Assembly (NCBI GenBank): GCA_900088475.1
Contig: FLMG01004291.1
Span: forward strand, 1-10,165
Reading direction: 5' to 3'
Length of the DNA: 10,165 nucleotides
From: Hyphochytrium catenoides
Lineage: Eukaryota; Sar; Hyphochytriomycetes; Hyphochytriales; Hyphochytriaceae
Every line of letters begins with the position of its first letter. The first letter of the stretch is position 1. The notes under the pieces were generated by a model, which was given only the letters and a program-made list of their open reading frames with translations, ran no database searches and was not told where the DNA came from. A program made the translations under genes and the position numbers. Shown one piece after another: positions 1-8,620 of the stretch.

Positions 1-575
1 AGCGGAGAAGAAGGAGGAGGAGGAGGTGAACCATCAGCAACCATGTCATCACCACCAACCATCGTGTCAACACCGTCGAGCTCAGCCGTCGCGAGACAAG
101 CAAGAGAAGGGTCCAGCTGTTCAGGAGGAACGCGCTTCAGAATTTGAAGTGCATTTTCTTCGTGAATGGCCAAAGACACTCGCGTGTGAAGGCGTAGGCC
201 CATAGCTAAGCGAGACCAAGGGTCAAGATGCCGAGAACCATCAAGAGCGGAGCGATCACATTGAAGCTTCACCAGGTGACCCACACAATCAACGACGCCT
301 TGCATGCATTTTTTTATAAAAGAAAACCCATCGTATCCTCTCCGAGTTCCCTCCCCGCGAATTTTGTCTAACGATGACTGTTAGAGCCACCAGCTAATAA
401 AGAGGGAGAAGCAGTCCAGCGTCCCGCAATAGCTTTGAGGAGCAGCGCCCATTAGTAGTAGTGACAGTAGTTCTACTACTGACTTTCGCACGGTTATCTG
501 ATAAGACCTCCCAGGTAGTTCTACAACTAGACCGTGACTACTAACAGACAGAATGGATGACTTCGCCCTTGCCAT
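1..575 (-). CDS. Unrecognised protein, 5' part, with one probable intron; runs off the left edge
   Basis: I do not recognise this gene. The chosen ATG (575-573) sits in a strong start context (gcggccATGG), with an in-frame TAG shortly upstream at about 593-595. Exon 1 is 575-546 (MARAKSSILS). After removal of 545-378, exon 2 runs open from 377 to the window edge, giving about 135 codons with no stop. Stretches include LDKIRGEGTRRGYDGFSF, LDPWSRLAMGLRLHTRVSLA and IHEENALQILKRVPPEQLD, ending in an acidic segment and a Pro/Ser run (about 28-1). The LAIHEEN-type segment weakly recalls the first helix of fungal ankyrin-repeat proteins, but this is only an impression. The mixed composition and open frame argue for real coding. 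It is divergent from the protease gene at 2221. An alternative start is the internal Met at 305-303, which would need no intron. Confidence 0.55.
378..545 (-). other. Probable spliceosomal intron (168 nt), possibly introner-like
   Basis: On the minus strand the segment begins GTTAGT (545-540) and ends CTAACAG (384-378). Removing it joins TCT to TCA in phase 0 and opens the frame from the ATG at 575 to the window edge; unspliced, the frame ends at a TAA overlapping 381-383. The segment shifted by one base (379-546) has ends TGTTAG and CTAACA that are inverted copies, with GAC (plus strand) on both sides at 376-378 and 547-549. A competing model uses CTAAC as branch site and TTAG (ending at 369) as acceptor, with a weaker GTAGTC donor at 541; it also keeps frame. 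The intron is likely; its exact ends are not certain. Confidence 0.5.
452..544. repeat. Multi-branched foldback inside the intron
   Basis: Perfect inverted repeats nest here. TTAGTAGT (452-459) pairs with ACTACTAA (537-544). CACGGT (489-494) pairs with ACCGTG (531-536), directly abutting the first stem. CAGTAG/CTACTG (465-470/476-481) forms a hairpin with a 5-nt loop. TAGTT/AACTA (516-520/525-529) forms a hairpin inside the second stem. Together they describe a branched fold. GTAGTTCTAC occurs twice (467-476 and 515-524). Confidence 0.6.
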
Positions 576-674
576 GGCCGCTCGATCTAGCGTCTAAGCT
601 TCCTGCCCAACAGCGGCCAGAGCCCCCAGACTGGCGGCACACCACCAATAAATGACGGACTTCGTAAACAAACT

Positions 675-944
675 ACGGTCACCATGACCGTTCACACTTC
701 TACTTGTTGTACTTGTACTTGTACTGTAAATATAACTGTTCACTACCGAGTACCGTAGTTGTATGGTACGCAAGGTCAAGTACAAGTAATACTGCTTGCC
801 GTCTAGGACATAGATGGCAAGTCGTGTTGGAGCCCAAGCACTACTCGTACAGTTCTCTAAAACTGTAGAAGCACTACTAGTGCTCTTATTACCATGATGT
901 TCTTTATTAGGCCAGAATATGTCGGAAGAGCTGTCGTAATAAAG
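675..944. repeat. Array of perfect hairpins in the divergent upstream region
   Basis: The stems, in order, are: ACGGTCA/TGACCGT (675-681/685-691, 3-nt loop); TACTTGTACTTG/CAAGTACAAGTA (710-721/777-788, 12 bp) enclosing GTACC/GGTAC (750-754/765-769); CTTGCCGTCTA/TAGATGGCAAG (795-805/811-821, 11 pairs including one G-T, 5-nt loop); TACAGTT/AACTGTA (849-855/862-868); AGCACTA-C-TAGTGCT (871-885); and CTTTATTA/TAATAAAG (902-909/937-944). Part of the 12-bp arm is an ACTTGT hexamer repeat (702-724). No open frame explains the array. The function is unknown; regulatory DNA, a structured RNA or remnants of small foldback elements are all possible. Confidence 0.6.
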
Positions 945-971
945 CGGGAGAGGGAGAACTGACTCTTCATC

Positions 972-979
972 CTATAAAT
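972..979 (+). promoter_or_regulatory. TATA-like box, candidate core promoter of the protease gene
   Basis: CTATAAAT lies just before a CT-rich block that starts near 1005, an arrangement common in fungal promoters. An 8-bp palindrome, GTGTACAC, follows at 984-991. The distance to the chosen ATG (2221) is more than 1.2 kb, so this would imply a very long leader or a leader intron; the assignment is weak. Confidence 0.25.
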
Positions 980-1002
980 CTAGGTGTACACAAGCTATTT
1001 CC

Positions 1003-2100
1003 TTCCTTTCTCTCTCTCTCTCAACTCTCTCTCTCGCTTTCTCTCTCTTTTGCTTTCGCGTTCGCTCCTCTTTCGCTCGCTCGGCTCTCTTCGTTAGTCT
1101 ATCTATCTGTAGTCCGTCTTCTTCGTTTGTCATCACTAATTTCTACCTGTCGTACTCTTCTCTCTCTCTCTCATCATTCAATCTACAGAACCTCTTTGTC
1201 TCTACTTGACTTCTAATTTCCCTACAGTACATCCTCTGTCTGCTTCTCAGGCTTATTCTACGGACCGTCTTCTCCACTAGGACGCGAAGGAGTCTTTCCT
1301 CTCGCTCTCTTCCCTCTACATGCAGCATCTCGCCGGTACTGGATAACTTCTTCAGAGATAAGCGCCTCTGGGTTCCCGAGTCTCTCCGTTCCCACCTCGA
1401 TCTTATCTCTCTCCGGCGACAACGACTCTGTCTGTCCCATTTCAGCTCTGACACCTTCGTCCTTCCTTCTGCTTTTCTATCTCCATCATCCCTCTCTCCA
1501 TCACTTCCTTTTTCCTTTATTACTTGTCTCCCAATGCCCCATCTCTTCAATCCTTCTCTGTTCTCTCTTTGCCTACTGCGGCACCACAAGTCCGAGCAAA
1601 TGGGCGGCGGACTCATCTCTACGCCTTGAACAGAGCTCCTCGTTCCTCTTCTTTGGTGGTTTCCATCTCGTTTGCGTCCTATTATTCGTCAGAATAAACT
1701 CGAAAGCCCCATAGGTTTCCGGCTGTTCCTGTCTTCTCGGGTTCTTCTCTCCTTGTACTGGAGCAGCATGAACCACGGCGCATTTTCAGTCCTCTCCGCT
1801 TGGCTGCTATAGGCTCTGTTCCTCCTCTTTCTATCTATCCTCCTCTTTCTATCGCCTGCGGCTGGCCCCCCAATCTCCCATACTATCTCTATTCCTCTCC
1901 CTCCATCCATGCTCTTTCTCTCTCTCCGGCGCGCACTGCTTGATGCCACTTTTCACTCTCTGCGAGTTGCCGTCCTCTCAGGGTTTAGGATCTCTCTCCC
2001 AGCACTTTTGTTATTCGTTTTTCCTCCTCTCTCTCTCTCTCTCGTGCCTCCTCCTCCTCGCTCCAGTCCAGCAATCCCTGCTTTCGTTTCTCCTCGTCAT
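1003..2100 (+). promoter_or_regulatory. CT-rich upstream and leader region of the protease gene
   Basis: The plus strand is strongly pyrimidine-rich over about a kilobase, with TC dinucleotide runs near 1010-1050, 1158-1172, 1917-1926 and 2028-2042. No convincing gene is seen on either strand. The open frames here encode Ser/Leu/Pro-rich (plus) or Arg/Glu/Lys-rich (minus) low-complexity peptides, as expected from biased composition. CT blocks near transcription starts are common in fungi. Just before the ATG (2160-2220) the bias flips to purine-rich. Confidence 0.5.
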
Positions 2101-2220
2101 TTTGCGACTTTACGATCGTTTGACAGATTGAAGAACCGTGATCTCCCGTCCTTTCACGAGCGACGAAAGACAGCACTTAAGAGAAGAGGAAAGCAAGAAA
2201 GGAAGAAAAGACGTACAAGG

Positions 2221-5030
2221 ATGAGGAGGTCTCTTTTTCGCAGTTTACTCGTTTTCACTCTCTCCTCCTCATCAGTTCTCCTCTCTTCGTCTCTTCTCTC
2301 CCTCCTCGCTAGACCAACCTTTCTCTCCCCTGCAGACGCAGCGCCATCCCCTCGCCGACTGGACGCGCTGACTGTTGGAAACTCTTTCATCGTCGAGTTT
2401 AAGACGCCTCCCACAGTCAATGGCGGGGATAGTAGTGCGATAAAAGTGGAACAGGAGACGTTTATGGAGGCAATGCGGGCTCAAAATGTTCCTTTTCAAG
2501 TTCACTTCCAGTTTGACACTTTGCTCAACGCTCTCTCTCTCTCTATTCCATCTACGCATGGAGTGGTAGACATCCAGGCGCTGACCGCGCTGCCCGGTGT
2601 CACTCGGATATCGGCGAACCTCGCGATCCCGAGCCCTCCCTTAAAGAAAAGGCCCATCTTAAGGGATGCTGCTCCTGTGGATCGTGATCTGTACTCCATT
2701 GTCCAAGCTCACAATCTAACAGGCGTCACTGAGGTTCAGCAGCGCTTCAAATTATCCGGTAAAGGGGTCAAAGTGGGCGTGGTAGATACGGGGATCGACT
2801 ATACGCATCCCGCGTTTGGCGCTTGTAAGGCGGTTGGACCTGACTGCAGAGTGGCGTTTGGCTATGACTTTGTGGGCTCTCTCTTCATCCCCAATCATCC
2901 TGATGAAGCGCTTCGCACTCCAACGCCGGACGCAGATCCAATGGATGAGTGTGAGGGTCACGGGACGCACGTGGCCGGAACAGTGGGTGGCGTGGACGAC
3001 AAGGTCCTTGGCGTGGCGCCTGATGTGGTCCTTGGGGCGTATAAAATCTTTGGATGTGGAGGCGCAGGAACGACGGAGGATCTCGTTCTTGCCGGGTTGA
3101 CTGCCGCGTACAAAGATGGAATGGACATCATCAACCTCTCGCTCGTCATGGATTCTCCCTGGGAGCAGTCACCGACGGCTCTAGCCGCCAGCAACATGGC
3201 CAAGAAAGGTGTTATTGTGATCGCCGCTATGGGCAATACAGGTCAGTCAGGGCTCTGGCAGGGTGGCGCCCCGGCTTCAGGAGATGACGCGATTGCCGTG
3301 GCCTCGATGGATAACTCGAATTATCTCACAGTGAACCTATCTGTCAAAAACATTCAGCAACCTGCAAGTAAGAAGTATAAGCTAAGCAACCTGACGCCCA
3401 GAGCAAAGGCAGGCCTGTCCCAGACTGTCGAGTTGGCCATCTCCGCCTTGCACCCTTCGCATAGTTTGACATCGGACGGATGCGAAGGTTATGAGAGTGA
3501 TCATGAGCCTCCGAGCGATGAGGACATTAGGGCTTTCGCGGGGAAGTACCTCTTGATCAGACATGGTGACTGGCTGTTGGAAGATAAAGTGGACAACGCA
3601 GAAGATGCTGGTGCCGCCGGAGTCATTATCTATAACAGCGAGGAAGGCGAGCTGCAGGCAAACTTCAACAGTCCCTTCATAAAAGTACCCGTAGGAACTA
3701 TCTCTTTCACAAGACGGAGAAGAACTGGCAAGATTGGCTGCGAGCTCGTCGGAGCCCTTAGTTCTGTCATTCTCGAACTCATCAGAGGCCATCCCAAGCG
3801 TCGGCAAAGTGAGTGACTTCAGTTCCTGGGGCCTGGCGCCTGACTTGGCTATCAAGCCCGACATCGGTGCACCAGGAGGGCACATCCTATCGGCCTGGCC
3901 GGTGAAGCTAGGTTCGTACAACACGATATCAGGGACATCCATGGCGGCGCCCTATGTGGCTGGCGTGGCCGCACTTATGTCCAGGCGGGACGATCCGGGC
4001 AGTTCCAACTTCCGCGGCTCGTTGACAACTCTGTTCAAAATCTTCGGGATTTCAAACAGCTTATCCAAAATACGGCGTCTCCAGTGTTTCGAAGAGAAGG
4101 TGGAGACTACCCTGAGTCCGTGGCGCGGCAAGGCGCGGGAATGATTAATGCCCTCCATCTTCTAACCGCCAGGACCGTTGTCTCCCCGTCAGCGCTGCGT
4201 CTCGGATATATCCCGACAGCGAGGAGGGACGCAATCAGAAAGAGGTTCACTGTGACTAACAAGGGGGAGGAGACATCAGAGTACACACTCTCCCACGAAG
4301 CGGCAGCCTCCGTGAATGCGACAGACTCCGCCAAACCTACCAGCGAACTTAGGCCTTCAACAGTAAAAATATCACCAGCTTCCTTCTCTCTCGGTCCCAA
4401 GGAGCAACAGCTTGTTCAGCTGGAAATCTTGCCTGACATGTCAACGATCCAGGACGAGCGATGGCTATATTCAGGCTTTATCAAGATCCAGAACAGCATC
4501 GAAAAGCTTCCCACCTTTTTGCCCTATGCCGGGATGAAGGGTGATAATCGGAGGTATCCCATCTTCGGTACTGGGCAATTAGCTGCTTATGTGCGGCCGG
4601 CTGGAAAGCAAGAGGAGAAGTACTTTCTCCCTTCCGAGTCCGTTACGTTTTCCTTCAATGAGAAGACCTTGGATATCCCTCTCTTGCTTTCCATTTTGTC
4701 CATCCCACGCCTCTGTTCTACTGCAAGGTCTATGACGCTGAGGATGAGAGTAAAATGCATGGCTACGTGATGTACGCGCCCTACACGGGGAGAAGCCCTT
4801 CCACTGTCATGCAAGACCCAGAAGACCCGTTTAGACGATTCCTTTGGCCCCTCGTTGGCAACACCAGCCAGCCCGCTGTTTTCGAGGATCCATTGAATCA
4901 GGAACGGCTTGTGGGCTTGCAAGATGGGAATTATGTAGTGGTCGCCACAGCGGCGAAGGCGCTAGGAAATAAGAAGAAAGACTTTGAGTTCTGGCGGAGC
5001 CCCAAGATTTCCATCAGGACACAGATCTAA
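2221..5030 (+). CDS. Secreted subtilisin-like serine protease (S8, PA-domain type), frame broken by three one-base indels
   Basis: An extracellular endopeptidase of about 936 aa if frames are joined. The start at 2221 (A at -3) gives MRRSLFRSLL plus a Ser/Leu-rich hydrophobic segment ending ADA-AP near residue 41: a signal peptide. Residues about 54-136 look like an I9 propeptide. Catalytic residues are Asp189 (VVDTGID), His247 (GHGTHVAG), oxyanion Asn339 (AAMGNTG) and Ser near 573 (GTSMAAP, codon 3938-3940). A PA domain is inserted at about 390-495 (AGAAGVIIYNSEEG), and an Fn3-like C-terminal domain follows, ending RSPKISIRTQI. Homology is continuous but the frame changes: one extra base at about 3709-3713, one missing at about 3979-3980 and one missing T at about 4687-4690. 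No intron is needed. The frame is also open upstream to an ATG at 1909, which I reject as start. Whether this is a pseudogene or an assembly error is unresolved. Confidence 0.9.
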
Positions 5031-6263
5031 GACACTAGCGGAGGAAGAGAGAAGTGGAGATGGAGATGTTATTTTTATAAAAAAGACGAACTTTCCAAGA
5101 AGTAAAAGATCTTTGTCTTCTTTATCTAAACTATTCTGTCTAACCCACAGAAGTCGCCATTAGGCCTTGTTGAAGGGGCGTTCTCTATGTCCTTAGGCGT
5201 CTCACTGCTGAAGAGAGCTTAAAACTCTTCTCTTCTGGCTCTCCCTGTCTCTCTTCTCTTGCTATCTTCCTCTTCTTTCCCACTCTTCGGTGCACTACAC
5301 TTAGCACCACTCCACCTCTCTTTTCCCCCCATCCTTTTTCCTCAACCAATCCTCTACTTTCTCCAGCCTCGAGATGTCTTAAGCTTTTCTTCGTTTCTTC
5401 AGATCTCTCCATCCTTCCACCCTCTCCCTGTCTTCTTGATCTCTTCTCTCTCTCCTTCAATCTCTCTCGCAATACACATCACACAAACGGACATTCTAAT
5501 TGTTGACTTTAACCCTCGCTTTTCTCGTGATTGCTCTGTCTTGTCTCTGTAGTGACTGGCTGGTCCCCGTCTAATAGTTTGATCTGCAAACCTTAAAGAC
5601 TCTCTCTGTCTCATCAATCTCTCTCCCTTTCGATAATCACATTTTCAAATTTGTCACCTGTCGATGGCTATCCTCCGGGACTTCCCCAAATTTCTCTACC
5701 GTTCTGCAGTCTCTCCCCCTTCCCCTTTGTCAATCTGGCTCTTATGCTAAGGAAATAATGCCTAGACTAGAAGAGAAGACAAAGAGAAGTGCAGACCTGA
5801 CGGCGGGTGCGAGAAAGGTTTAGCTGAGTGCTCGTTGATAGGTAATGTTGGACTTGTGCTCTTCGTCGGAGATTTGATGAATGAATTAGTTGATCAAAGT
5901 AACCAAATGCTCATCAAGCTCTTGTCTAGTGCTTCTTCTAGAGCTAACTAGCTAAACTACATAAGTCGCTAACTTATTGCTGAACTACTGAGCTACTTCC
6001 GATGTCCAAGTTCTACGATGAAAGTGGAACACATGCAAAGACGATAGAAGTAGAAGGGAGCGAGAGAGAAAGACCTCAGAAGAGACACGAAGGGAGAAAG
6101 GCTTTCAAGAGCTTCGGTCCTTGTGTCCAGTGAGAAGTTCAGAGCGCCATCAGAACTTTCATCTGCAAAGTTTAACGCAGAAGACCAGCACGGTCTAGTG
6201 CAGAGACAGTGCGCGAGAGACTTTCCAGTGCAGAGTCCGAACGTCAGCAGTAACTTCAAGTAT
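5031..6263. other. Intergenic stretch, no gene seen
   Basis: Purine-rich sequence directly follows the protease stop, then an AT-rich patch (5070-5085, tttttataaaaaag) that could serve 3'-end formation. 5220-5745 is strongly CT-rich, resembling the block upstream of the protease, so it could be a promoter whose gene was displaced, or simple-sequence DNA. 5860-6000 is rich in CTA/TAG motifs and has a perfect hairpin ATAAGT/ACTTAT (5961-5966/5972-5977, 5-nt loop). The part from about 6260 downward should hold the 3' LTR of the minus-strand Copia element, but I cannot define its ends without the other LTR. Confidence 0.5.
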
Positions 6264-6280
6264 TCTCTCCACTCCCACTC
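6264..6280 (-). other. Candidate polypurine tract of the Copia element
   Basis: On the minus strand GAGTGGGAGTGGAGAGA lies about 27 nt after the RNase H stop (6309-6307), where Copia elements carry the polypurine tract that primes plus-strand synthesis. The 3' LTR should start at its edge, probably at one of the TG dinucleotides close by. The exact boundary is not provable here. Confidence 0.45.
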
Positions 6281-6306
6281 GTTTGGCTCCGTCACTGGCT
6301 TTGTCC

Positions 6307-6994
6307 TTAAAGTTGCGGTGCCGCTGGACCACAAAGTACCAAAGCAAAAGCAGAGCGCTTATCCCTCGGTAGAGCCTTATTTAAGCACATCAGCGACCAT
6401 GGCCTCCCCGTTGCCAAGTACTTGACCTTAAGTTCCTTACTTTCTACTTTGTGACGTACAAAGTGATAGCGCAGCTCTATGAGCTTGGTCCTATGGTGAC
6501 CAACAGGATGGTCAGCAAGAAAGATGGACCCCATGCTATCTTCATAGATTGTCGTTGGTCCCTCTCCTTTAAATCCTAAGTCTCGAAGTAACTGGCGCAA
6601 CCATACCGCCTCCTTCGCTGCCTCCCGATAAACCAATGTACTGTGCCTCAGTACTAGAGAGAGCAACCGTTGTTTGCTTCTTGAATTTCCATGTCACCGC
6701 CGCACCACCATAAAAGAAGGCATAGCCGTAAGTGCTCTTCCGATCCTTTTTGTCACCAGCCCAATCTGCATCCGAGAGGCCAATCAGTTCTTCAGAAGAA
6801 GTGATGAAGACCGGTTGTTTGCGATAAGTGATAGAGTAATCTATCGTCGCCTTGAGATACTGTAGTAAGCGCTTCATCGCGCTCCAGTGTGCCATACTTG
6901 GCCTCGACGCAAAGCGGCCAAGTAGTCTGACAGCAACAGCAATGTCTGGTCTAGTCCGCTGCATCGCATACATTACACATCCAAGTGCCTTCAT
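6307..6994 (-). pseudogene. Copia RNase H domain
   Basis: This is the ribonuclease H that degrades the RNA strand of the RNA/DNA hybrid during reverse transcription. The first frame (6994-6569) carries MYAMQRTRPDIAVAV, then LIGLSDADWAGDKKDRKST with catalytic Asp and TTVALSSTEAQY with catalytic Glu. An extra G in the run at 6624-6626 (plus strand CCC) shifts the frame, and homology resumes as EAVWLRQLLRDLGF in the frame of 6666-6307, followed by TTIYEDSMGS and HHRTKLIELRYHFVR. Near 6380-6400 two further small indels cancel, so the family's VADVLTKALP reads PWSLMCLNKALP. It ends at a TAA at 6307-6309. The catalytic residues are present but the frame is not continuous with RT. Confidence 0.9.
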
Positions 6995-7496
6995 GTACCG
7001 TTAGTTCCCGAAGCCCTGGTTCCGTCACTGTAGTAGAGAGAAAGAGATTCTCCACCGAAGAGGGAGAAAGCGGCGTGTGTGCAGGTTTTGCAGTGAAGCA
7101 TGACGAAGCGCTTCAGAATGGACTCAATATACTTTCTCTGAGAGAGAGCAATAATAGTACGTACCATCCTTCTGCTTTATCTCCAGACCCAAGCAGTAGG
7201 AGAGATCCCCTAAGTCCGTCATCTTGAAGGTGGCGCACAGAGATGCCTTCAAGCGTGCTGTCTCCTCTGAATCACTCTTAGCAATGATGAGATCACCAAC
7301 ATAGCATAAGACATAGGTAACCTTCTTGTCTCCACCTTCCTTTTTGTAGAGGCAGAGATCAGTTTGGCTCTGGGAAAAGCCTTGACTGATAAGGAAGTCA
7401 TTCAGGACCTTGTTCCATGATCGGCTGGCCTGCTTTAGTCCATGAATAGACTTCTTTCAGTTTGCAGACTAAGTGTTTCTCTCCCGTTTTTACCTA
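6995..7496 (-). pseudogene. Copia reverse transcriptase, palm and connection part
   Basis: It continues the RT domain after a TAG stop at 7496-7494. After an extra A in a short A-run near 7455-7460 the frame reads GLKQASRSWNKVLNDFL, TDLCLYKKEGGDKKVTYVLC and then YVGD (codons within 7303-7292) where the family has the catalytic YVDD. It goes on with FKMTDLGDLSYCLGLEIKQ, then a CTCT slippage in an AG/CT microsatellite (about 7133-7149), then KYIESILKRF. More shifts follow before the RNase H part. No stretch here is an intact frame, and the active-site change alone should abolish polymerisation. Confidence 0.87.
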
Positions 7497-8620
7497 GCCC
7501 AGCGGCCGCCTCATGTACAGCTCCTCTTCCAGCACTCCATTCAGAAAAGCTGTCTTGAAGTCCATCTCGAGAAGCCTCATCTGCTTTGCAGCAGCCAGAG
7601 CTACTACTAGCCGAATCATGGCAAACTTGACCACCGGACTGAAGGTTTCTTCGTAGTCAACTCTCTCTAGTTGCGTGGAACCTCGAGCTACTAGCCTTGC
7701 CTTGTGTCGTTGGACGTTGCCATCCTTATCGCTCTTTACTTTGAAAAGCCATTTACAAGTAATGGCTTTTCTGCCTTTGGGCAGCTCCGCCAGCTCCCAA
7801 GTCTTGTTCTCCATATGAGAGGTCATTTCCTCGTCCATGGCTTCCCTCCAAGTTTCTGCTGCTGGACTAGAGATGGCTTCCTTGTAGCTAGCAGGCTCGT
7901 CACTGTCGACCACACTGTCTCTAACGGAGTTAGCAAAGCGAGTCACCATAAAATCTCTGGCCGGCGGTCGAGACGTTCTGGTGGACTGTCGTAACCCAGG
8001 GTTAACGCTGTCAGGAGGAGTGGAGTCAACTGCAGCATCATCGTAGGTCGTTTCGTCTTCATTCTCCAGCGCTCCCACTGGCTCCTTAAACTCTTCTGAT
8101 TGACAGCCCGCTTCCATTTCCAAGTCAAACCTCACAGCTCTTCTCAGGCCTGGGAGGGATTCCTCCTTGAAGAGCAAATCTCTGGAGATCATGATCTTTC
8201 TGTAGCCTGAAGTAGGATCCGCTAAACGATAAGCCTTGGAGGCAGTATCATAGCCTACTAGTACCATTCGCAAGCTCTTGGGGGCCAAGCTTGCGTTTCC
8301 TTTTCTCAACAGGGATGTGTACGAACGCTTCACACCCAAAGGTACGTGCAAGTGAGAGAGATCAGGCTTCTTCCCAGTGAGAGCTTCAATGGGTGTCACC
8401 AAGTGTTTCAGGACGGCAGTGGGGCTCCGATTTCTTAAGTAGACGGCAGCTCTTACTGCTTCCACCCATAAGACTCCCGGAAGGCCAGCATGTAGTAGTA
8501 AAGCTCTGGCGGTCTCGACAATGACCCGCAAGTCCATTCTGTTGTGGAGAATACGGAGCTGTGACCTGGTGTTGAATGCCATGCTTAGAGAGGAACTCCT
8601 TGAACTCCTTGGACTTACTC
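7497..8620 (-). pseudogene. Copia integrase C-terminal part and reverse transcriptase N-terminal part
   Basis: From the LTR junction, one frame reads SKEFKEFLSKHGIQHQVTAP then SPQQNGLA, the end of the integrase core. A deletion at 8526/8527 removes the segment with the catalytic Glu, and the frame changes to VIVETARALLLHAGLPGVLW, LRNRSPTAVL and the integrase C-terminal region (LVGYDTASKAYRL). An acidic linker follows. RT begins at ASYKEAISSPAAETWREAMD, with ITCKWLFKVKSDKDGNVQRH, KARLVARG and motif A MDFKTAFLNG (Asp codon 7562-7560), ending YMRRPLG at the TAG (7496-7494). The longest open frame is 8645-7494, but its first 40 residues are out of the domain frame or come from the LTR. Confidence 0.9.

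Noticed and set aside
379-546. Short LTR or classic MITE instead of an intron
   Set aside because: The TG...CA ends fit, but the length (168 bp) is small for an LTR and the duplication is 3 bp rather than 5. The restored coding frame makes an intron or introner more likely.
675-944. CRISPR-like array
   Set aside because: The hairpins differ in sequence and spacing; there are no regular direct repeats with spacers, and the host is eukaryotic.
893-962. Possible C/D-box snoRNA (ATGATGT ... CTGA)
   Set aside because: The C box is imperfect and there is no terminal stem or convincing guide region.
1143-1616. 157-codon minus-strand open frame, Arg/Glu-rich
   Set aside because: It is the complement of the CT-rich tract; the composition explains the charged low-complexity peptide and no domain is visible.
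3709-3982. Intron explaining the frame changes in the protease
   Set aside because: The protein homology is continuous across both shifts, so no bases can be removed as an intron without deleting conserved residues.
5259-5552. 97-codon plus-strand open frame, Ser/Leu/Pro-rich
   Set aside because: It lies in CT-rich DNA with biased composition; there is no recognisable motif or signal of codon selection.
5993-6334. 113-codon minus-strand open frame overlapping the RNase H end
   Set aside because: It starts inside the RNase H coding part in another frame and covers the polypurine tract and presumed LTR; it is probably chance.
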